Positions 55,764 through 62,721 of a stretch of DNA of 64,000 nt are shown in pieces; positions within the stretch are counted from its first letter, which is position 1; each line of letters begins with the position of its first letter. Made by a program: the position numbers and the translations under genes. The notes below the pieces were generated by a model. It saw nothing but the letters and a program-made list of their open reading frames with translations, ran no database searches and was not told the origin of the DNA. This stretch comes from an uncultured Lentisphaerota bacterium (lineage in GTDB: Bacteria; Verrucomicrobiota; Kiritimatiellia; CAIQIC01): the NCBI GenBank assembly GCA_903889245.1, contig CAISWQ010000056.1, positions 1 through 64,000 on the forward strand, given 5' to 3'.

Positions 55764-56148
55764 ACGCAGCCATATCTTGATTATTGATGATGAGGAACTC
55801 ATCCGCCGGATGCTGCGCGATTTCCTCGAAGGCTACGGATATAGCGTCTGCATAGCTGGTGATGGCAAGCAAGCCCTGCGACTCTTCGAACATTACCATG
55901 CCGATTTGATCATTACCGATATCCTGATGCCGGAGAAGGATGGTTTGGAAGTGCTCACCGCCGTCCGTCAGCGTTGGCCGCACATACCCGTCATCGCCAT
56001 CACGGGCGGGAGCGTCCATCTGACCCCTCACGCGCTATGTCATACGGCGCATGTGTTGGGCGCAACGCGGGTCTTCAGTAAACCGGTAGATCTTCAGGAA
56101 CTGTTGCTGACCGTACAACAACTGTTGCAAAGTGCCCAAACAGGCTAG
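55732..56148 (+). CDS. Stand-alone response-regulator receiver (CheY-like)
   Basis: 138 residues from the ATG at 55732, which overlaps the kinase gene by 32 nt and has AAGGAG 10 nt upstream. Receiver motifs: HILIIDDEELIRRMLRDFL, ADLIITDILMPEKDGLEVL (phosphoacceptor Asp), VIAITGGS and VFSKPVDLQELL (Lys). Probably a phosphorelay partner of the hybrid kinase. Confidence 0.92.
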   Translation: MLCNRNQARPERSHILIIDDEELIRRMLRDFLEGYGYSVCIAGDGKQALRLFEHYHADLIITDILMPEKDGLEVLTAVRQRWPHIPVIAITGGSVHLTPHALCHTAHVLGATRVFSKPVDLQELLLTVQQLLQSAQTG

Positions 56149-56186
56149 TGCCCATCCGGCGGGCGGCTGGCCCCGATAAAAAGGGG

Positions 56187-56224
56187 AAACCGGCCCGCAG
56201 GTCAGGGGGTGACGGGGCCGGTTT
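56187..56224 (+). terminator. Strong hairpin after the kinase-receiver pair, possible terminator
   Basis: Perfect 10-bp arms AAACCGGCCC (56187-56196) and GGGCCGGTTT (56215-56224), then GGGTGTTTGGGTACCTTTT. The T-tract is interrupted, so terminator efficiency is uncertain. Confidence 0.55.
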
Positions 56225-56254
56225 GGGTGTTTGGGTACCTTTTCTAGGTCCGGA

Positions 56255-56629
56255 TCATTGATGGTTGGCAACTCTCCGGTGACCATAAAGCACGCAAGTG
56301 CTGTTGGGGGTGGGTGTTCTGCGAAAAGGGCGCCCCGTGTTCCGCACGTGTGGCAGGCCATGCTCCAGCCGGAGGAAGATACGCATGGCATTATGGCCCC
56401 CAGGCCAGCGCTGCAAGAGCGGGGGTGGAGGTGCCGGGCTCTTTTTTACGGGAACTTGGCTGGCGTCAGTCATGGGGTGGCGTCCTGCTCCGATCAGGGC
56501 TTCCCATTTCATGGCCATGGCGCTGCCCGCCAAAAGGGAGAGCAAGGTGGCCACAAACAAAACGAGAAGCCCCGTGATCACCAGTAACTCACCGGTTATC
56601 CTCCGCCTTATATAGCCTGTTCCTCTCAC
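56255..56629 (-). CDS. Possible small membrane protein (uncertain)
   Basis: 124 residues from the GTG at 56629, with GAGAGG 6 nt upstream; an alternative TTG at 56707 would overlap the pilin stop (TTGA). One strong hydrophobic segment, ELLVITGLLVLFVATLLSLL, follows a basic YIRRR start, then a proline-rich PAPPPPLL region. It resembles the small anchored proteins that often follow pseudopilin genes, but no family is recognised and the C-terminal half has odd composition. It may be spurious. Confidence 0.35.
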   Translation of the reverse strand: MRGTGYIRRRITGELLVITGLLVLFVATLLSLLAGSAMAMKWEALIGAGRHPMTDASQVPVKKSPAPPPPLLQRWPGGHNAMRIFLRLEHGLPHVRNTGRPFRRTPTPNSTCVLYGHRRVANHQ

Positions 56630-56703
56630 TGTCACCCTCTCGGCTGTCGCCGCAAGCGCAGGCCCCCAGGCCCATGCCGCACACGGTCGGAACACATCCG
56701 TGA

Positions 56704-57039
56704 TCAAAGCGAACCATGCACCGAACAGATGGTCTTGCCTGATAGATTGGCTGGCAGTTCATAGGCCCCCCCGCCCCCACATTGCGGGTAATCCCGGATG
56801 AACGCATTGGTGCCAACCAACAACGCCAAGGAGGCCGGCACGCTGTTGGAATGATCCAGACCATACTGTTGAACCGCCCCATCAATCTGTCGCAGATTAT
56901 TTTGACACGAACTGGACAATGATTTGGCACGGGCGGTGGTGATGGAAGGCACAACAATGGCGGCCAGCAAAGCCAGGATAGTGACAACGATCATAATCTC
57001 CATGACCGTGAACCCAAACTGTCTTGCCCTGCTTGTCAT
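56704..57039 (-). CDS. Type IV pilin-like (pseudopilin) protein
   Basis: 111 residues. The prepilin peptidase site and hydrophobic helix are clear: QFGFTVMEIMIVVTILALLA, with cleavage after Gly and Glu at +5 (FTVME). The mature part is short (NNLRQIDGAVQQYGLDHSN, then CGGGGAYELPANLSGKTICS), as in GspG/PilE-like minor pseudopilins of PVC bacteria. No assembly machinery (ATPase, PilC, secretin, peptidase) is in the window, so its partners lie elsewhere. Confidence 0.9.
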   Translation of the reverse strand: MTSRARQFGFTVMEIMIVVTILALLAAIVVPSITTARAKSLSSSCQNNLRQIDGAVQQYGLDHSNSVPASLALLVGTNAFIRDYPQCGGGGAYELPANLSGKTICSVHGSL

Positions 57040-57284
57040 GCGATATCAGCCTTCAATGATGAAATCCCCGGGAAGCGAGGCCGCTCTGCGGTCACCGACC
57101 GCACCGAAAACATCGGAAGAATGGCACGGCTGATCACGGAGGCAAGTCGGCCAACTACCCCCTGCGAGGTAGCGGCGAGTGGCGCAGAGGACTGGTTACA
57201 GCAAGACGAGAGCCCAGCGGCTGGGCTGGCGCGGGCTTGGGCGGGTTTCAACGCACGAGGTGATGACCGCGAAACTCACATGCT

Positions 57285-58265
57285 TTAGAACCGGCCGCCA
57301 AGGCCGAGCGAGAACATCCAGCTCTCGCTGCTGATGCCGGCGGTGTTGCGGCTGGTGCGCTGGAGGCCGGTGTCGGTTTCGGTGACGGTCGTGTCGCCGA
57401 TCATCTCGGGGATGAGCTGGCCGTCGAGCGCGGCGGAAAGATAGCCGTGTTCCGTGAAAAGCCAGGTCGCGCGCAGGCCCAGGCCGTAATACTGCCCGCC
57501 CTTGTTGAACGTCTCCTCGAAGTCCAGATGCCGCAGCAGATGCTGGTCGCGGTCGTCGGCGAGGACATAGGGGCTGAAGAGGCCGTAGGCCTCCAGCACC
57601 CAGGCGCCGGAGGCGAAGTTCAGGCCGGCGCCGAGGTAGGGGATGTGAAAATTCTGCTCGTAGATGATGGCGGTGTTGTGCGGGTCCTCGGCAACATCGT
57701 TGCGAAAACCGCCGGGCATGGCCGGCTGGCTGGAATAGATGTGCCGGAGGCCGTAGTCCTGCCATTTCCACGTGTTGAATTTGTACCCGACGATGCCGCG
57801 GAAGCCCAGCTTGCCGAAGCGCGTCAACTCGACGGCGGCGTTGAGGTCGAGCAGCCACGCGCGCGTCAGGTCCACCTCGCTCAACGACCAGTCGGTCCAC
57901 GGCGAGTCGAATTCCTCCAACTGCCAGTCCCAGTCGCTCATCTGGCCGCTGCCCTTGGTCACCGCGCCCCAGAGGCCGGCGTTGAGCCAGACGGTGTTCT
58001 TGAGCGCCACGGACACCTGTGCGCCCGCCAAGGCCACGTTGCGGAGATCCCAGTCGAGCTCGCTCAAGTGATAACGCCGGCCGCCGAGGCCGGTGTAGAC
58101 GTTCTCCTGCGCCGTACCGTTGAGCAGCCCGAAGCTGCCCTGCACGCTGACGGCCACGGCCTTGTTCGTCAGCACTGGCAGGCCGCCGCCGGCGTGCATC
58201 GCCAGCGCGTTACCCGCCCACAACAGCGCCACGGTCAGTACGCAACATACGAGTCGGGATGGCAT
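57285..58265 (-). CDS. Omptin-family outer-membrane aspartyl protease
   Basis: 326 residues from the ATG at 58265 with AAGGAG 6 nt upstream; an ATG at 58286 overlaps the glmM stop but lacks a ribosome site. Signal peptide (VCCVLTVALLWAGNALA). Ten-strand beta-barrel features are evident, with LSELDWDLRNVALAG, HIYSSQ and a terminal Phe (SLGLGGRF). The omptin catalytic pairs are kept: DWD (D111, D113), matching OmpT D83/D85, and DQH (D240, H242), matching OmpT D210/H212. Omptins cut surface-exposed or extracellular peptides between basic residues. Best known from gammaproteobacteria, so its presence here is notable. About two-gene spacing from phosphohexomutases suggests co-transcription. Confidence 0.85.
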   Translation of the reverse strand: MPSRLVCCVLTVALLWAGNALAMHAGGGLPVLTNKAVAVSVQGSFGLLNGTAQENVYTGLGGRRYHLSELDWDLRNVALAGAQVSVALKNTVWLNAGLWGAVTKGSGQMSDWDWQLEEFDSPWTDWSLSEVDLTRAWLLDLNAAVELTRFGKLGFRGIVGYKFNTWKWQDYGLRHIYSSQPAMPGGFRNDVAEDPHNTAIIYEQNFHIPYLGAGLNFASGAWVLEAYGLFSPYVLADDRDQHLLRHLDFEETFNKGGQYYGLGLRATWLFTEHGYLSAALDGQLIPEMIGDTTVTETDTGLQRTSRNTAGISSESWMFSLGLGGRF

Positions 58266-58282
58266 GGGGTGCTCCTTGGTTT

Positions 58283-59638
58283 TCATCTGCGCAGTTCATC
58301 CAGCGCGGCCCGGACCAGTGTCTCGGCGGCGGCGGCCGAGAGCGCCTCGGCGGTCAGGCGCAGCACCGGCTCGGTGTTCGAGCGGCGCACGCTGATCCAG
58401 CGGTCACCGAAGTCTGCGTGGACGCCGTCGAACAGGGAGATGTTCGCGCCGCGCTCCTCGAAGTGACGCCGCAGCCGGCGCAGCAACTCGGGCGCGGCCT
58501 CGCCGCTGACTTCCAGCTTGGTCTTGGCCACCTGAAATTCCGGGATCGCCGCGCGTAGCGCGCTGATGGGGCGCTGTTGGTCCGCGAGCAGTTCCAGCAC
58601 CAGCGCCATCGAGACATAGGCGCAACGGCACGGATGGACCGCCGGCACGATGACGCCGCCGGAGCCCTCGCCGCCGACGGGCGCGCCGAGCTGCAGGATT
58701 TTCTCGGCGACGTTGATCTCGCCGATCTTGGTGCGCACCACCTCCACGCCGAATTTTTTGGCGACGGCGTCCACGCACAGGCTGGTCGAGATGGTCGCCA
58801 CCACCGGGCCGCGCGCGTGCCGCTCCAGCACCTGCCAGGCGGCCAGCGCCAGCGTGAAATCCTCGCCGAGCGGCTGGCCGCGCTCGTCCACGAGCGCCAG
58901 ACGGTCGCCATCGGGGTCATGGGCGAACCCGACCGCGCAACCGTGTTGCCGCACGGCCGCGCCCAGGCGGGTGAGATGTTCCGGCACCGGTTCCGGCCCG
59001 CGCTCAAAGCGGCCTGTGGGCGCCTCATGCAGGGCCACCACCTCGCAGCCCAGCGCCGCGCGCAGCCAGCCGGGCGTGAACACCGCGCCGACGCCGTTGA
59101 CGCAATCCACCGCCACCTTGAAGCGCCGCGCGCGAATGGCGGCGGCCGCCACATAGCCGGCGATGCGGGCGGCGTGTCGCTCAAACGCATCCTTGATGAA
59201 GGTGACCGCCGGCAATTCGCTTTCGGCGACGAGGGGGAAATCACCCTGATGATAGACGTCGTACAACTCCTCGGCGCGCGTCGCATCCAGGAAGAGCCCG
59301 TCGCGATTGACGAACTTGAGCGCGTTCCATTCGGCGGCGTTGTGGCTGGCGGTGATGGCAATGCCGCCGCGGGCGCTGGAATTCTTCGTGGCCAGCAGCA
59401 ACGTCGGCGTGGGCACCACGCCGAGCAGGACCGGGAGGCAGCCGACGCTCTGCAGGCCGGCGATCACCGCCTGCTCCAGCATCGGGCCGGAGGGGCGCGT
59501 GTCGCGGCCGACCACCACCGGGCCGCGCCCGACGAACGCGCCGAACGCCTGCGCGAAAGTCGCGGCGAGCTGCGGGGTGAAGCTTTCGCCCACCACGCCA
59601 CGCACGCCCGAGACGCCGACTTTCAACGATTCCTTCAT
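58283..59638 (-). CDS. glmM: Phosphoglucosamine mutase-like alpha-D-phosphohexomutase
   Basis: 451 residues from the ATG at 59638, two bases after the upstream stop (AGGAAA upstream); a TTG at 59644 is possible. All four active-site loops are present: ITASHNAAEWN (phosphoserine S98), DPDGDRLAL (Mg binding), GEGSGGVI (sugar binding) and RRSNTEP (phosphate binding). The GEGSGG loop is of the type found in archaeal/Bacteroidota-like GlmM proteins. It should convert glucosamine 6-phosphate to glucosamine 1-phosphate for peptidoglycan and LPS precursors; phosphomannomutase/phosphoglucomutase activity cannot be excluded. Confidence 0.85.
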   Translation of the reverse strand: MKESLKVGVSGVRGVVGESFTPQLAATFAQAFGAFVGRGPVVVGRDTRPSGPMLEQAVIAGLQSVGCLPVLLGVVPTPTLLLATKNSSARGGIAITASHNAAEWNALKFVNRDGLFLDATRAEELYDVYHQGDFPLVAESELPAVTFIKDAFERHAARIAGYVAAAAIRARRFKVAVDCVNGVGAVFTPGWLRAALGCEVVALHEAPTGRFERGPEPVPEHLTRLGAAVRQHGCAVGFAHDPDGDRLALVDERGQPLGEDFTLALAAWQVLERHARGPVVATISTSLCVDAVAKKFGVEVVRTKIGEINVAEKILQLGAPVGGEGSGGVIVPAVHPCRCAYVSMALVLELLADQQRPISALRAAIPEFQVAKTKLEVSGEAAPELLRRLRRHFEERGANISLFDGVHADFGDRWISVRRSNTEPVLRLTAEALSAAAAETLVRAALDELRR

Positions 59639-59640
59639 GC

Positions 59641-60996
59641 TCAAATTTCCTGCTCGATCAACCGCTCGAGCTCATCCGCGCGCCGCACGGCGACCTCGCG
59701 TTCCTGCGCCTCGGAAATGACGCGGATCAGTTGCTCGGTCCGCGAGGCGCGGGCATGGACCCAGCCATCGGGCCAGTCCATGCGGAAGCCATCGGCCAGG
59801 TCCACCGCGCCGGCGTCCGGCCGCGCGAGCAGCTGCGCCTGAATCTGGTCGAGCGCGCGGTAGACGTGCCGCAAGTCGCAATGGATCTGGCGCTTGACGA
59901 TGTGATAGCGCGGCAGCTCCGCGAGCAGCTCCGACAGTTTCCGGCCGCGCTGCGCCATCGCCTCCAGCACCAGGCCCATCATCAGGAAGCCATCGAAGGC
60001 GCGGCTGAAATCCGGCAGCACCGCGCTGCCGCTGCCCTCGCCGCCGAGCACGCCCTGCTCATCGAGCAGGAGCGAGACAATGTAGGCCTGGCCGACGCGG
60101 GTCTTGACCAGCCGCGCGCCACGCTGCGCGGCAATGTCATCTATCATCCGCGTCGTGCAGGTGTTGGTGACCACCGTGCCCGCGCGGCGGCCCAGCACGT
60201 GGTTGGCGATGACGGCGAAGGTGAACTCCTCGCTGGCCGGCTCGCCGGTCTCGGTCACCAGCGACAGGCGGGTCAGGTCACTCGACAGCAGGAAGCCCAC
60301 GTCGCCGTTGAGCTGTTTGATGATGCCCGCCATCTGCATCGCGCTGCGCGGGCGCGGCTCCGGCTCGCGGGCGAGATAGGCGGAGAGCTGCGCATTGATC
60401 GGCCGCAGGTGGAAGCCGAACCGCCGGGCATATTCATCGAGGAAGGGGCACCCCGCGCCGCCGACCGGATCAATCAACACCGTCGGTTGCGCCGCGCGGA
60501 TGGCGGCCACGTCCAGCCGTTGCTCCAGCGCGTCAAAATAAGGCGCGGCAAACGCGCGCTCCTCGCGCAGGTCGCCCATATGTGCCCAGTCGGCCAGCAG
60601 CAACGAGCCGGCATGGTAGCGGTCCAGCAACGCCTCGCCGCCGATGGGATCCAGGAACGCGCCATCCGCGCCGATGAACGTCAGCGCGTTCCAGCCCATG
60701 GCGTTGTGGCCGCCGGAGATGGAGATCGCGCCGGCGGCGGCATAGGGGCGGACGGAAAATTGCAGCATCGGGGTGGGGCAGACGCCGAAGTTCAGCACCT
60801 CGCACCCCGCGCCGAGCAGGCTGCTGGCCACCGCCGAGTGGAGCATCCGGCTTGAGCCGCGCGAGTCGCGGCCCAGCAGGACGCGCCCGCCGCCGACATG
60901 CGCGGCGAACGCCCCGGCAAAATCCATCGCGACCTTCGGTGTAAGCGAGGTGCCGACAAACCCCCTGACTCCAAAGCTGGCAATGCGCAGCGTCAC
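59641..60996 (-). CDS. Phosphohexomutase paralogue lacking the catalytic serine (probable pseudoenzyme)
   Basis: 451 residues from the GTG at 60996, the same length and domain order as the adjacent GlmM. The opening ASFGVRGFVG and the sugar loop GEGSGSAVL are kept. At the phosphoserine loop TASHN is replaced by SGGHN (Gly96 at the serine position). The Mg loop DPDGDR is reduced to SSDLTR, and the phosphate loop RRSNTEP becomes RASRTEQ. Phosphoryl transfer should therefore be lost, although the reading frame is intact and the fold seems well preserved. It is coupled to glmM (stop at 59641-59643, next ATG at 59638), suggesting a partner or regulator of the active enzyme. Confidence 0.85.
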   Translation of the reverse strand: MTLRIASFGVRGFVGTSLTPKVAMDFAGAFAAHVGGGRVLLGRDSRGSSRMLHSAVASSLLGAGCEVLNFGVCPTPMLQFSVRPYAAAGAISISGGHNAMGWNALTFIGADGAFLDPIGGEALLDRYHAGSLLLADWAHMGDLREERAFAAPYFDALEQRLDVAAIRAAQPTVLIDPVGGAGCPFLDEYARRFGFHLRPINAQLSAYLAREPEPRPRSAMQMAGIIKQLNGDVGFLLSSDLTRLSLVTETGEPASEEFTFAVIANHVLGRRAGTVVTNTCTTRMIDDIAAQRGARLVKTRVGQAYIVSLLLDEQGVLGGEGSGSAVLPDFSRAFDGFLMMGLVLEAMAQRGRKLSELLAELPRYHIVKRQIHCDLRHVYRALDQIQAQLLARPDAGAVDLADGFRMDWPDGWVHARASRTEQLIRVISEAQEREVAVRRADELERLIEQEI

Positions 60997-61012
60997 GGCG
61001 CAAATCTAGCAT

Positions 61013-61125
61013 GTTTCCGGGGATTGGAAACCGGAAAGCTCGTTTTTCCAGACCTGGGAACTTTTCAGGCCCGCGTGTTCCAAGGCCAGGAAATTTTCGT
61101 CCACGTTTTCCCAAGGCTTGGAAAA
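61013..61125. repeat. Four palindrome copies upstream of the phosphohexomutase and VWA genes
   Basis: TTTCCGGGGATTGGAAA (61014-61030), TTTTTCCAGACCTGGGAA (61043-61060), TTCCAAGGCCAGGAA (61078-61092) and TTTTCCCAAGGCTTGGAAAA (61106-61125). They fill the gap between two divergent genes. The remaining spacer to 61284 holds TTTCTTTTACAATC, the only A/T-rich stretch. Confidence 0.82.
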
Positions 61126-61284
61126 TTTCGCCGCGCGCGGAGTGCAGCCTGTGACATTTCTTTTACAATCTTTTTGCCGCCCTGTGACGACAGCGGCCGC
61201 GCGGTCTGCTGGAATGGCGCCGCGAAATGAAGGGCGCGTGTGCGCCCGCGGTTGCGGAAAATGTTCGGAACGAGGGAAGGCAAC

Positions 61285-62631
61285 ATGAAGACGAGTCTGT
61301 GGATCATGGCGGGACTGGCGCTCGTGGCGGGCGCCGGTTTCGCGGACCGCGCGGCGGCCAGCCGCGTGGACAAGGTTTCGTGCAAGGTGGAGCTGGACCG
61401 CGGCGTTCTGCCGGCCGGCGCGAGCCAGCGGGCGGTGGTCAAGGTCACGCTCGATGCGCCGCTGGTGCGCGAGCAGGCCGAGCGGCCGCCGGTGAACCTG
61501 GCGATCGTGCTCGACCGCTCCGGCTCGATGGGCAGCGGCAACAAACTGGAGAAGGCGAAGGAGGCCGCCCTCGCGGCGCTGCACAAGTTGACCGAGCGCG
61601 ACCTGTTCTCGCTTGTGATCTTCGACCACGAGGTCGAGACGCTCATCCCGCCGCAGAGCGCGGGCAATACCGAGTGGATCGAGCCGCGCATCCGCGGCAT
61701 CCGCGCGCGCGGCAACACGGCGCTGTTCGGCGGCGTCAGTCAGGGCGCGGCGGAGGTGCGCAAGCACGCGGAGGGCCGCTACGTCCACCGCATCCTGCTG
61801 CTCTCCGACGGGCAGGCGAACGTCGGGCCGAGCCAGCCGGAGGACCTCGGTCGCCTCGGCGCGGCGTTGATGAAGGAGCGCATCGCCGTCAGCACCATCG
61901 GCGTCGGCAACGACTACAACGAGGACCTGATGACGAAGCTGGCACAGCACAGCGACGGCAACACCTACTTCGTCGAGTCCAGCCGCGATCTGCCGCGCAT
62001 CTTCGCGCGGGAACTGGGCGATGTGTTGAGCGTCTTCGCGCGCGACGTGCGGCTGGAGATCGAGTTCACCGACGGCGTGCGGCCGATCCGCATCATCGGG
62101 CGCGATGGCCGGCTCGACCACCGCAAGGTGGAAATCCGCCTGAACCAGCTCTACGGCGGGCAGGCGAAGTACGCGCTGGTCGAGGTCGAGGTGCCCGCCG
62201 GCGCCGCGCACGCCGAGCGCCGGCTGGCGTCCGCGCGCTGCTCCTACGAGAACCTGCTCAACCGCCAGAGCGAGCGCGCCGAGGCCGAGGCCAGCATCCG
62301 CTATAGCGAACGCGAGAGCGAGGTGCTGAAGTCGGTCAACATCAGCGTGCAGAAGGAGATCGCGGTCAACGATCTGGCCGAGGCGCAGGAAGCGGCGATC
62401 CGGCAGGCGGACAAGGGCGACCGCGTCCAGGCCGCCGCCACGCTGCGCTCCGCCAACGAGCGCGTGCGCGCCCATGCCAAGGTTTATAATTTTGCCGACG
62501 CGCAGTTCGAGAAAGACCTGTCCAACGCGGCGGCAGCCGCCAAGGCCATCGAGCAGCGCGGGCTCGATAGCACGTCCCGCAAGGGGCTGATGACCGATAG
62601 CTACCAGATGCGCAACCAGCAGCTGCGCTGA
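61285..62631 (+). CDS. Secreted von Willebrand factor type A domain protein
   Basis: 448 residues from the ATG at 61285, preceded by AGGGAAGG; signal peptide (LWIMAGLALVAGAGFAD). The VWA domain at about 70-245 has a full MIDAS: LDRSGSMGSG (D77-x-S-x-S), later T in RGNTALFGG, and LLSDGQANVG (Asp). Downstream are LFARE-like and beta-rich segments (VEIRLNQLYGGQAKYALVEVEV), then an alpha-helical C-terminus rich in Ala, Glu and Arg (about 310-440) that may form coiled coils. Likely binds protein or metal-dependent ligands at the cell envelope; no enzyme function. Followed by a strong terminator. Confidence 0.9.
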   Translation: MKTSLWIMAGLALVAGAGFADRAAASRVDKVSCKVELDRGVLPAGASQRAVVKVTLDAPLVREQAERPPVNLAIVLDRSGSMGSGNKLEKAKEAALAALHKLTERDLFSLVIFDHEVETLIPPQSAGNTEWIEPRIRGIRARGNTALFGGVSQGAAEVRKHAEGRYVHRILLLSDGQANVGPSQPEDLGRLGAALMKERIAVSTIGVGNDYNEDLMTKLAQHSDGNTYFVESSRDLPRIFARELGDVLSVFARDVRLEIEFTDGVRPIRIIGRDGRLDHRKVEIRLNQLYGGQAKYALVEVEVPAGAAHAERRLASARCSYENLLNRQSERAEAEASIRYSERESEVLKSVNISVQKEIAVNDLAEAQEAAIRQADKGDRVQAAATLRSANERVRAHAKVYNFADAQFEKDLSNAAAAAKAIEQRGLDSTSRKGLMTDSYQMRNQQLR

Positions 62632-62642
62632 AGCAAAGCCCG

Positions 62643-62672
62643 GCGGGGCGGCGCGGGCCGCCCCGCTTTTTT
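62643..62672 (+). terminator. Rho-independent terminator after the VWA gene
   Basis: Arms GCGGGGCGGC (62643-62652) and GCCGCCCCGC (62657-62666) pair perfectly around a 4-nt loop and are followed by TTTTTT. Confidence 0.9.
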
Positions 62673-62721
62673 GCTTCCCGCTCTGGCGGCCGCTCCCTAA
62701 CATCCGCGGCGTGAACAAACC

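Noticed and set aside
16037-61125. Dispersed palindromes as Rho-independent terminators
   Set aside because: The T-run precedes rather than follows the dyad on both strands, the stem is short, and many copies lie upstream of genes or within coding sequence.
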